A stretch of DNA of 64,000 nt, taken from Mallotus nudiflorus (lineage: Eukaryota > Streptophyta > Magnoliopsida > Malpighiales > Euphorbiaceae). Made by a program: the position numbers and the translations under genes. The DNA lies in contig CANTUR010000945.1 of assembly GCA_947683625.1 (NCBI GenBank), forward strand, positions 186,001-250,000. The letters are read 5' to 3'. Positions 22,113-32,709 of this stretch are shown piece after piece (the stretch's first letter is position 1; every line of letters begins with the position of its first letter). Below the pieces are notes generated by a model. It saw only the letters and a program-made list of their open reading frames with translations. It made no database searches and was not told the origin of the DNA.

Positions 22113-23570
22113 ATGTGGACCTTAGAGGACATTAAGGGAGCTTTGATGGATGACATGAGAGCTATGATGCAAGATGAATTGAGACAGGCTTTGGTCGGAC
22201 TAGTGCAACCTGTTATTGAACAACCACTTACTGCTATTATTGAACAACCACCTGCTGTAGGAGCTCCACCTATTGTTGTAGCTCCTCCACCTATTGCTAA
22301 CAATGCTAGGGGGCAACCTACTGCCAGAAATGTGCCTGCTACTGATGTAAGACTGGAAGACATTGAAAACTACATGGTAGAAAAGGCAAAGAGAGAATGA
22401 CTTGAATTGGTTCAAGATCTTGCGTCCAAGCAGATGCAAGCACTGACTCAGAAAATGTCCAAGATGGAAAAGCTGATTAGAGGACAAGGAATGGGATATT
22501 CTTTTGACTTTGATGACATATTGTAAATGGAGGGAGATCAGCTACCTGAAAAATTCAAAATGTCTCAATTGTAGAAATTTGATGTGAAAGGAGATCCTAG
22601 AATTCATTTGAGCCAATACACAATAACCACGAGCACTACTAAAGCACCATTAGCAGTAGTTGCTAGGTTGTTGATGCTGTCTCTGGAAGGAATGGCTATG
22701 AACTGGTACCGTGGGTTAGAAAAGTTTATTAGAGTTGACTGGAAAGAACTGTGTAATGCTTTTTTAAAATAATATGATTATAATACCAGGTTGGAGGTAT
22801 CCATTAGGGATCTAGAGTTAACTAAAAAAAATTAAATGAGTCTTTTTCTGATTTCTTAACTCGTTTCATGAATAAAACAGGGATGATGAAAAATAAGCTT
22901 ACTGAGAAGGATCAAGTTAGAATGATAGTTCATAATGTGTCACCTAATTTGGTCAAGAGGCTATAGATGATGAATCCCAAAACCTTTGTGGATTTGTATG
23001 ATGATGGGTTACAAGCTGAGGAAATTGAGAGTGAGAAAAAAAAACTATTAGAGGTACAGGAACTCGAAACTACCCAACTGGGGGCATACAATAAGGAAGT
23101 ACTAGCTGAGCTGTAGAGGTGCGTGCAGTTCAGCAACCCAGGAGATTTTCTAACTTTAACTAGCCACTCTCTAAAGTCTTAGAGAGGTTAATCCAAAAAG
23201 GCCTGCTCAGACCTTTGACCTTTTCCAAACCCCAAAATCCAAATGTCCCTGGCTATGACCCAAACAGTTATTGCAAGTTTCATCAAGTAGCCAGCCATTC
23301 CATAGATACCTGGATTCACCTAAAACATGAAATCCAAAACCTGATAGACTCTGGAAAAATCACCGACCCTGAGAAATCCAATTCTAACCCAAACACTAGA
23401 AATAACCCTTTCCTAGACTACCAAAATGTTCCACCACCAGCCACCATGATGATCAACTCAGGGGTTAGCGAAGAAGAAGTGCTAAGCTCCTTCGAGGACA
23501 TCAACCTTATACCCAATGGAGAACCTTTTGGACAGCCACAGAGAGGAGTAGAAGATTTACTAGGCTAGCC
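22113..23570 (+). pseudogene. Element C gag, interrupted
   Basis: The capsid-like retrotransposon gag reads in pieces. An N-terminal Pro/Ala-rich part begins at ATG 22113. The core follows with KFDVKGDPRIHLSQY, LEGMAMNWYRGLEKF and VDWKELCNAFLK. Near 23260-23350 is a degenerate Cys/His knuckle (CKFHQVASHSIDTW) and HEIQNLIDSGKI. These are the usual landmarks of Tat/Ogre gag. Stops fall at about 22398, 22524, 22572, 22770 and later. Confidence 0.8.
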
Positions 23571-24029
23571 CTCAGGCAAGTTTGATTATAGAGTATTTTA
23601 CTTGAAAGCAACCTTTGATAATATCCCTATTAAATTGATTAAGCCCTCAAGTTGGGGAGATGAGTTTGATGATAAGCCGATAAAAGTAGAGCCTGAAATT
23701 CCTGAGAAGCTGCTAAGAGGAGTTGAAGATCTCTTAGGATAACCTTCAGGCAAGTTTGATTATAAAGTATTCTATTCTAAACCTGCTTCTGCTGACATAC
23801 CCCTGGAAGAGATCATGCCGACAGGATGGGGTGATGAGTTTAAAGAAGATTAATTCTTAACCCCAGAACTATCCCAAAAAGGGGTTGAAGAGCCATTAAG
23901 CCAACATATGGACAAGCTGAGGGAGTTGAAAGGAAAAGAAACATGCATAGTAGAAGTTTGGAAAAATAGGAAAAGGGAACGGATCATTGGGCCATGGACA
24001 TCTGGTATGATTTTGATGAAGAAAAACCC

Positions 24030-24812
24030 ACTGGAGTTGATGTATGTAGTGATATTCCAAATGTGAATCATGTTACTAGAAGTGGGAGGAATTACCGAAT
24101 AGCAGAAAAGCAAAATGAAAGGGTTGTAGAAAGGGAAGAAATAGAAGATGTAGAAGTAGAGGAAGGACAGAAAGAAGACCTGATCCTGGAATAACTCAAG
24201 AAGGCTAAAGCGAGTGTGAGCATCTGGGAATTACTGATGCATTTGGGTAGTCACAGAAGGGGTCTAGTTAAAGCTTTGTTGAATATGAGCATTGAAATGA
24301 CAGCTATGCCTGGGGCTATGGTAGCAAAGGTGACAGAAAAGAAACATAGGCTGATAACATTTTCAGATGATGAATTGCCTTTGGAGGGAAGAAACCATAA
24401 TAAGGCATTATTTATCCCAGCTGAAGTAAAAGGGAAGAGAACCAACTTTATAATAGTAGATGATGGTTCAACTATAAATGTATGCCCACTAAAGATCCTG
24501 CCTAATCTGGGTCTGAAAGTAGATGACTTGACGATTTCAAACCTTATAATCAGAGTTTATGATGACAATACCAGGAATGTGGAGGGAACATTTCAGGCTT
24601 TGGTCAAAACAAGGCCCATAGAATCGATTGTTGAATTTACTGTGCTTAACATCCCTGTTACCTATGCCCTGTTATTAGGAAGGCCGTGGTTTCATATCCT
24701 GGGAGGAGTACCTTCAACTGTGCACCAAAAAATAAAATTCCCTTATGAAAGAGATGTCATGACAATAGAAGCTGGAACTAATGCAGCTGTGGCAGTTATA
24801 CTTGATAAATAG
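24030..24812 (+). pseudogene. Element C gag/protease region (aspartic protease)
   Basis: It starts with VTRSGRNYRI, the linker motif common in Tat/Ogre proteins. An open 198-codon frame (24216-24812) then carries EGRNHNKALFIPAEVKGK, the active-site segment FIIVDDGSTINVCP and YALLLGRPWFH. The usual catalytic triplet surroundings in this family are D-N-G-S. Here it is D-D-G-S, so the catalytic Asp and Gly remain with an altered neighbour. It ends in a stop at 24810. Confidence 0.8.
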
Positions 24813-25429
24813 AAGCAAGTGTGTGTTTCGCTTGGTTTTCAAGTTGTTGGAATATTTGATGGGATTGAAATGGATATGAGATTAGCAAAAATGATGGAGA
24901 GCATGAATTACAGACTTGGACATGGGCTCGAGAAGAATGAATAAGGAAGTCCTAGGCCCTCAAACTTTAAGACCCAGGACCATGTGAAGGGTTTGGGATA
25001 TACTGAGGTAGGACCAGCTAGTAGAAGAGCAAAGAACAAGGAGAAAAAAAAGAAATAAGCCCTTAGGAAGAATTGGACCACTAAGTGAGAACTTCATCAA
25101 GCTAGGGGAGGGTAAGTATTATTTGGGCACCGAAGAATCTGTTAACGTGGCTGGAAAGGATGTCCTTGGGTTTGAGATTTTCAAAGAGCAGATTGTGGAA
25201 AACCTAGTAGCCAGCAACAAAGAGGAAGTCATGAAGCAAGTAACTAAAAGGATGGGTGATGATGCTGTTGAGGAGCTACTGTGTCTACCACCTAAGGAGG
25301 AACCACCCCAAGACTTAGATACTGTCATTAGTGGTAGTTTTATTGATGTTTTTTTATGAAGAAACTAATGTAATAATGTCCAGTCTTTATATGGACGAAG
25401 ATGTTATTTTTCCTATGGTCAATGATATG

Positions 25430-27005
25430 AATGCTGATTTTACTTAATGATATGAATGATGATTTTACTTACTTGTGTGATGTGCATCTTGATAGTTTTG
25501 TTCATTATAATTTTGATAGGTCATGCATGTTTGACATTAATTCAATTCAATTTGATTTATTTAACATGGGCATAAATGATAATCCAAAGAACATTTCTAT
25601 ATCACATGATGTAACTCCTGAAGAGAGGAAAAATTTTGAGAGAATATTAACAAAAGGAAAGGTAGTATTTACTTGGACTTATGAAGACATGCCAGGTTTG
25701 GATAGGGAAATAGCAGAGCATCACATTCCAATTTATCCAGAAACCAAGCCGGTTAAACAGAAATTGCATAAATTAAGACCATAATGGACAGAAAAGATAA
25801 AAGAGGAAATTGCCAAGTAAATACAGGCTAACTTAGTAGAGTACCCTCAATGGCTAGCAAACATAGTACCTGTTCCAAAGAAAGATGGCAAAGTACGGAT
25901 GTGTGTAGATTTAGTGATCTAAATAAAGCCTATCCAAAAGATGACTTTCCTTTACCTCACATTGATGTAATAGTGGATAGCATTGCAGCAAGTGAAATGT
26001 ATTCTTTTAAGGACGGATTTTTCAAGTACAACTAGATAATGATGGTAGTTATGGATAAGATTAAGATAGCTTTCATCACAGAATAAAGGACCTATTGTTA
26101 CAAGGTGATGCCTTTTTGACTGAAGAATGTAGGTGTAACTTATCAAAGAGCCGCTACTGCACTTTTCCATAATATGATACATAAGGAGGTTGAAGTGTAT
26201 GTGGATGACATGATGGTCAAATCAGAGACAAGAGGTGGACACTTTGAAGCCTTAGAAAAGTTCTTAGCCCAAATTGAGAGATATAACCTAAGACTCAACC
26301 TGAAGAAGTGCATTTTTGGGGTTACTTCAAGGAAGCTGTTAGGGCATATAGTGAGCAGCCGGGGAATTGAAGTGGATCTGGATAAAGTGAAAGCCATCCA
26401 GGAAATGCTGACACCAAAGACAAAGAAAGAAGTAAGAGGATTCCTTGGCAGGTTGCAGTATATTAGTAGGTTTATCGTAAAACTCACTAATATTTATGAC
26501 CTTATCTTTAAGCTCTTAAGGAAAGATCAGTCGGTTAAGTGGAATGATGATTTTCAGAAAGCTTTTAATAAGATCAAGGAGTATCTTTTTAATCCACCTA
26601 TTTTGAAACCACCTAGACAGGGTAAGCCGTTGGTTTTGTACTTGGCTTTAGAAGAGGATGCAATGGGGGCAATGTTAGCATAAAAAGGGTTAGATGGAAT
26701 AGAGCACGCAGTGTACTACCTGAGAAAAAAGTTTCTGCCGTATGAGGAAAAATATGATTTAGTAGAAAAGACATGTCTGATCATGATTTGGGCTACGAGG
26801 AAATTGAGGCATTATTTTCAATCTTATAGGGTTCAAGCTATTTCAAGAATAGACCCTCTAAGGTATCTATTTCAAGCATTGGCTCTAACTAGAAAAATGT
26901 CTCGATGGTTGGTACTCTTAACTGAATTTGATATAGAGTACATTACTACAAAGGTAATCAAGGGGAGGGCAGTAGCAGAATTCTTAGCTCAGAATGCGAT
27001 CGAAG
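25430..27005 (+). pseudogene. Element C reverse transcriptase and first RNase H, interrupted
   Basis: The RT begins with a DVTPEERKNFERILTKGK-type segment and continues with WLANIVPVPKKDGKVRMCVD and DLNKAYPKDDFPLPHID. The catalytic YVDDMMVKS is intact at about 26198-26224. Then come LLGHIVSSRGIEVD and RGFLGRLQYISRFI. The first RNase H follows (LVLYLALEEDAMGAMLA, YDLVEKTCLIMIWATRKLRHYF). Stops occur near 25782, 25818, 26034, 26085, 26118 and 26681, many at places where the family has Gln or Trp. Confidence 0.85.
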
Positions 27006-27430
27006 GTGAAGAGCAGTGGAATTTGGAGTTTCCAGATGAGAACTTAGTAGTTATAGAGCATCGGGAGTGGAAACTTTACTTTGATAGAGTTGTAAATAGC
27101 AAAGGAGCTGGATTGGGAGTGATTCTTGTTACATCGAAAGGAGAAACCATACCAATGGCAAAGAAACTAGATTTCAAGGTCACAAACAATATGGCCGAGT
27201 ATGAAGCATGGATCTATAGAGTTGAGGCAGTTGTGGCAGCTGGAGTGAAAGATTTTTTTATTTCTGGGGATTCAATGTTAGTCATCAGTCAGGCTATTGA
27301 AGAGTAGGAAGTAAAAGAGGAAAAGTTGAAGCCTTATATTTGCTATTTGAAAGCCTTAATGAAGAATTTCACTAAATGTTCTTTATCCATCTATCCGGAG
27401 ACAATAATCAGATGGCAAACACATTAGCAA
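27006..27430 (+). pseudogene. Element C second (archaeal-like) RNase H
   Basis: WKLYFDRVVNSKGAGLGVIL, NNMAEYEAWIYRVEA and ISGDSMLVISQAIEE are the landmarks of the extra RNase H that defines the Tat branch. In-frame stops follow at 27305 and beyond. Confidence 0.8.
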
Positions 27431-28802
27431 CATTCTCTTCAATGTGGGATAGTGTAATTGGGTTGGCCATGAAACCTTTAGTGATCATAAAGTTTAGAGC
27501 ACTATGTAATAGGGGTGAGCAGATTATGAGTGTTCAAATGGGGCCTGAAGAAAAGTCTTATTTTTATGATGTTCAGAGATTCATTAAAGAAGGAATTTAT
27601 CCAGATGAAGTAGCCTCAAAAGAAAGATATGCTCTTTGTGTCCTTGCACGTAACTTTGTAAGTCATGATGGGGTATTATACAAAAGAATGTTAAATGAGA
27701 TGCAGCTCAGGTGCTTTAAAAAGGATGAAGCTGAAGAGATGATGTAAAAGATTCATACAGGGCTTGCGATTCTTATATGAACGGGATGATTCTAGCTAAG
27801 AAGATTCTCAGACAAGGGTATTACTGGATGACTATGGAGAAGGATTGTATTAAGACAGTAAGACAATGCCATCAGTGTTAGATCCACAAAAATCTTAGTC
27901 ATATGCCTCTAACAGTGTTGAATAGTTTATCATCCCCTTGGCCCTTTACAGCATGGGGAATTGATATCATAGGAGAAATAAGACTGATAGTATTAAATGG
28001 GCATAAATACATAGTGGTGGCAATCAATTACTTCTCGAGATGGGTAGAGGTAGAATCTTTCAACACTTTAAAAGAAAAATAGATGGCACGGTTCATCAAG
28101 AAGAGCCTTATCTATAGATGTGGGGTTCCACATTATATTGTGACAGATAACGGGGTTTAATTTCAAGCAAAAATAGCAGAGTAGTTATAAAAGTATGTGA
28201 TTGAGCACCATAAATCTTTACCTTATCGCCCTCAAGCTATTGGAGCAGTGAAAGTGGCTAATAAAAATGTCAAGAAAATCCTTTCTAAGATGGTTAAAAC
28301 TTACAAGGATTGGTCGAAATATCTTCCTTTTGCCTTGTGGGGATATAGGACTATAGCTAGAACCGCCACAGGCCAAACACCGTTCTTATTGGTATATGGT
28401 TGTGAGGCAGTTTGCCCATAGAAACTGAGATTAAGTCTTTGAGAGTAGTCATGGAAGCTAAAATAACTGAGAATGAATGGGCGTAGAAGAGATATGATCA
28501 TCTCATATCTCTAGATGAGAAAAAGGATGAATGCTTTATTCCATAATCAGAAATATTATAGAAGGATAGCAAGGGCGTTCAACAAGAAGGTTAAGCCTGG
28601 GAAGATCAAAGCTGGAGATATGGTGCTAAAATAGTTTAGAGCCGTGGTGTTCGATCCTAAAGGTAAATTTAGACCGAATTGGGAAGGACCGTACTTGGTC
28701 AAATCAGTTCTACCTAAAGGAGCTGCTAAGATATCAGATCTTGAAGGGAATGAGTTCATGGAACCTATTAATCTGGATCGCCTTAAGAAGTACTACCTGT
28801 AA
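27430..28802 (+). pseudogene. Element C integrase, interrupted
   Basis: The linker and zinc-binding region is badly broken (27750-27890). The core reads PFTAWGIDIIGEI, YIVVAINYFSRWVEVES, YIVTDNGV and PYRPQAIGAVKVANKNVKK. The C-terminal part has LWGYRTIARTATGQTPFLLV and GPYLVKSVLPKGAAKI. The frame ends at TAA 28800-28802 after LDRLKKYYL, a typical end for this family. Confidence 0.85.
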
Positions 28803-29237
28803 AAAATATGAATAAAAGTAGAATAAAGAAAATAAAGTCCACTGGCTAGAAAACCTGAAAAGACTAGTCAGGCAAAAGTTAGGACATTCCTGCTATTCAG
28901 AAAACCCATAAAGGGCTGACAAGTAAAAGTTAGGGAAATGAATAAAAAGAGAATGGTCCCACTGATTAGAAAACCTGTAAAGGGTTAGTTTGGCAAAAAT
29001 TAGGGAAATAAAATGTGAGAAAAAATATTCAGTTAGAAAATCCATGAGGACTAGTTGATAACAAGAGTCATGTCATGAGATGTATTAAATGCACTCATTT
29101 TGGCCCTAATTAATGAATGAAATTGAAATTGAAGTTTTGTTAAACTTTGCATATCCTTCTTTATTATAAAACATAAGTACTTGAAGGGAAAACAAAACAT
29201 AAGAAAGTCTAAGACTAGCTCTATGAGACCATTCTAT
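28803..29237 (+). repeat. Spacer after element C pol with short imperfect repeats
   Basis: A phrase of the type GAAAACCTGNAAAGGGCTAGTNNGGCAAAAGTTAGG recurs about every 70-110 bases near 28850, 28900, 28970 and 29035. A matching region with the same phrase follows pol in element B (51380-51560). No gene is seen. Confidence 0.55.
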
Positions 29238-32055
29238 CTAGTGATGTCTTCGTTTCTTCCTTTGTGACTCATCATACAAAGCTTGAGTCCTCTTGTACCT
29301 AGCAAATCTTGGTGGTTCTGTCTTTTAGATAATAATCCAAGTTTTGTAATCATCATCAGTAGTCACATCAGCATCCAAGTGTATGTTCTATTTAAGAGCT
29401 CTATAAGGCCACAATATCCTAATCTTATCCAGAGAATCTTGTCTCAAAGGAAAGCCTTCAAAGTCAGCCAGAATAGTAATAATGAACTAAGGGCGACCAT
29501 ACTGATGGTAAAGGCATAAAGGGGTAAAAAAGGTAGAGAAGTGCAGCCCTGGAATAGGAACACAATGATCATATAGCTCAATAGTTATGAACTTCAATCT
29601 CCACCAAGGGCAGACCTATGTGATCTCAGCATTTGAAATCTTCTTTAACCAGTCAACCCATTAGTCCATCAGAACTTTTGTCCTTCATTTTTAAGGGACA
29701 AGATTGTAGATAATGAGGTTGATAAGTCAAAGGATTGAGGGGTACATTAAGTAAGCTCAGCTTTTCTTGTAATCAAATCTAAAAAAAAAAGGGTATAAGA
29801 ATAATAAAATAAAATCCCGCTAAGTTGAAAACCCAAAAGGGCGGCTTATGCTAAAAAAAAAATCCATTAAAATGCAAACACTATTTCAGTTCTATATAAC
29901 AGTGTTTAAGATAGTACAAGAATAAAAAACAACAGTAAAATAGAGAATAGTCAGGTACAAATATGCAAAAATTCAGGAATACAGAAACTCTAAATCACTT
30001 ATCTCGAGCTCTAGTATCAGGCCATGGGCTCCATCCTTTAGTAGGGTCATCATGATGATAAATGTTTGGAGGTCTGGCAAATGAAGTCCCAGTGTTGTAC
30101 GGATCAAAACCCAAGTCTGCAAGCTGCTAATGAAATATCTCGTTCTCCTGCTCTAGACTGTTGGAATAGCTCTGCATACACAAAACATCATATCATATGC
30201 ATTTCATGCATAGCATGCATACATTTTGCATTTTCTCAGTATAGACGCTTACCTGCCAACTGTCTTTAACCTGTATTATGAATAATCTCTGAGACAAGGC
30301 AAGTCCATATTAATACTTTGCCTATGTCCGAGGAACCTATTTTATAAAATTTTTACTAATATCAATGTCAATTGTATAGATCGACATAAGAAATAAATCA
30401 AACGTACTCACATGAGAAGCATTTGGTGGATAGAAGCTAGGAAGTTGAGCATCCCCGAATTGCATCTGCTGCTCAACTGGAGCCTGAACAGCAGGAGCCT
30501 AGTAGAATATAGACTTGTCTGCAAGAGAGACATCACCAAGCGTAGCACCGAAAAAGGCCCCATTGTGACTAGTCCCAACATGCTGAGTATGATGAATAGG
30601 ACTAGGTTTAGGCTCAGGACTCTCAATATCAAGAGTAACCTTAGTCTTTGGAGCAATCTCAGTCTCCTCATTTGCATTGATAGAAGAATGACCTCCTCAA
30701 ACTGTAAAGAGAAGGAGTGATTCATAGGTTTTAGAAGTAGAAGCTGAAATAATGAGAAATTACCTCATCATTGTTAATGAGAACATGCTCTAAGAGGCTC
30801 TCATGGATAAATTGATGATAATGTCGAGAACGCTCAAGAAAATCTAAGGTAGCATATCCTTGTAGTGCATCCCTCAACTCTGAACCTGTAAGATGTGAGC
30901 TGTAGAGCATAGAGGAAGGGACATCAGATGGAATGCGATGTCGAGAAGGGCCAGAAGACCAGCGATACACTCACTCCCTTAAATATCACATCAAACAACC
31001 ATAACCAGAGAGCATGATTCTCATAGGCTCAAGGTGAACTACAACTACCATGAAATCATATCGTTGGATGTCCTCAACACCCTTAAACTAATCAAAGTTT
31101 ATCTGTAATTTATGTAAATTAAGTTTAATCTCTATTAAACTGTAACATACTAATGATTTTATTTTTTTTGCTTTCTTACCAGGTGCCACTCGATAGTGTT
31201 CAGTTAATCATGATACGTCTATAAAGTATTCCTGTTGCTAGCAAGGCAGGAAGAACCCCATCTCATCATCAGAGGAAAGGTCCTATCAGAATTGATAGCG
31301 TCAAAGCCTCGAATCAACTCGATCTTTATGCTCCAGATCTAGAAGAAAGAGAACATATCAGAAAAAGGCCAAGAAAGGCAAGACTATAAAGATCAAAGGA
31401 AGGAGAACATACATACAAGATGTGCCAAAAGCCACACATAGTGACAACACCTCTAGAAATAATGTCCAGCCTGTAATAAATATAAGCGAGTGTAGTGGAT
31501 CCCCAATCTAATGTGGCAACTCAATCTAAGTCATGAAGAGGATCCAATAGAGCAATACTAACCTCATGACCAGTCTCATAAAAGAGGGTCGTGCCTAATA
31601 ATATCAAAAGGAAACACCTCGCCTTATGGATAATCTGATGAGGAGTAGAAATAGGAGGATGTCTAAATCCCTCATCTAATGATGAAAGAAGAACATTCTT
31701 TTGATTCTTCCACGCTGGAGCGAACTCGATCAAATCTCCCACGTATTGACTCCGTGCATGCTCTGGAAGACTACAATAGCTAACGTCAAATGGAACTAGG
31801 GATCCTCCAAAGGCAATCCCGGTGATATCAGAGAAACTCATAGGTGAAACGGTTAGCTCACCCATACGAATATGAAAAGTGTGGGTAGTATCCATCCATC
31901 GCTCGATCAAAGCGAACAAAGAGTAACGGTCAGACCAGCCTCAAACAGTCAGAAGTGCAGTAATGAAATGCCTGAATCCGAAGGCCCAAATCAGGCGTGT
32001 CACCTGCTCCGACAATCCATGAAATAATTCCCTGGCTAGATTGAAACAGCCCGTG
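29238..32055 (-). pseudogene. Antisense plant mobile domain (PMD) gene of element C, multi-exon, interrupted
   Basis: This minus-strand gene sits between pol and the 3' LTR. From the 5' end (about 32055) it reads VTRLIWAFGFRHFITALL, then ALIERWMDTTHTFHIRMGEL and SFSDITGIAFGG in an open 132-codon frame (31521-31919). After one stop come TLDWGSTTLAYIYYRLD and ISRGVVTMCGFWHIL. These are landmarks of the plant mobile domain (MAIN/MAIL1 family; PMD). Minus-strand introns with GT-AG ends are visible near 31410-31340, 30960, 30762-30713, 30409 and 30249-30172. The last exon ends KKRRHH then TAG at 29238-29240. Element B carries a clear relative in the same place. The role in the element is unknown. 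PMD proteins of the host act in silencing. Confidence 0.75.
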
Positions 32056-32540
32056 AACTTCATTAGACGCTATTTTAATTTTAAAAATAATAATTAATTA
32101 ATTAATCAAAGAATTTAAATTGAAGGATTTGATTAGTTAATTAATTAATTAATTGCCCCTTAAAAAGAAGAAGAAAAGAATAGGAAGAGAGGTGAAGTGA
32201 TAAACAAAAGGGAAAGGATATATAAAATGGAAAATATCCATTTTAATCCTTCTATTTTACTTATTTTTATCCATCTTTTCTTTATTGTAATTTGGTCCAT
32301 AATTGCATTCGGATTAGGAACATGTTCCTAATTAAATCATGTCATTCATCAAATTAATAATTCATTGAATTATTAAAACTGCATAATCAATCTATAATTC
32401 TGAATTTTCTGTCAAGTACAAAATACGGAACAAGATTACAGAATTCATTTTTTGCATTTTACATGCATCATTTCAATCAAAAGATTCATATGCTACACAG
32501 TAGCTATGATATGAATTTCAAATGGTTATGTTATGTGTTG
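32056..32540. other. AT-rich spacer upstream of the antisense PMD gene
   Basis: No coding sequence is seen. It contains TTAATTAATTAATTAATT near 32131-32152. As the 5' flank of the antisense gene it may hold its promoter. No specific signal could be assigned. Confidence 0.4.
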
Positions 32541-32690
32541 CATAGTAGTCATAACCTTCATTATGTTATATATTGTATAGCAGTTATTACATAAATTTTT
32601 AAATTCATCAATGCTAGACGTTCCACAGGAACTGTAGCAGATTTTCAATTCAATTTCACTAGATGTCCCACAGGGAATATAGTGTACATC
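32470..32690 (+). repeat. Left part of the 39/117-bp tandem array of element C
   Basis: Increasingly regular copies of the unit (core CACAGGGAATATAGTG / TTCCACAGGAACTGTAGC) run up to the Del insertion at 32691. Repeats upstream of 32600 are strongly degenerate (TTGCATAGTAGTCATAAC, TTGTATAGCAGTTATTAC). The array resumes at 40231. Confidence 0.8.
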
Positions 32691-32709
32691 TGTCACGACC
32701 CAAAACAGG

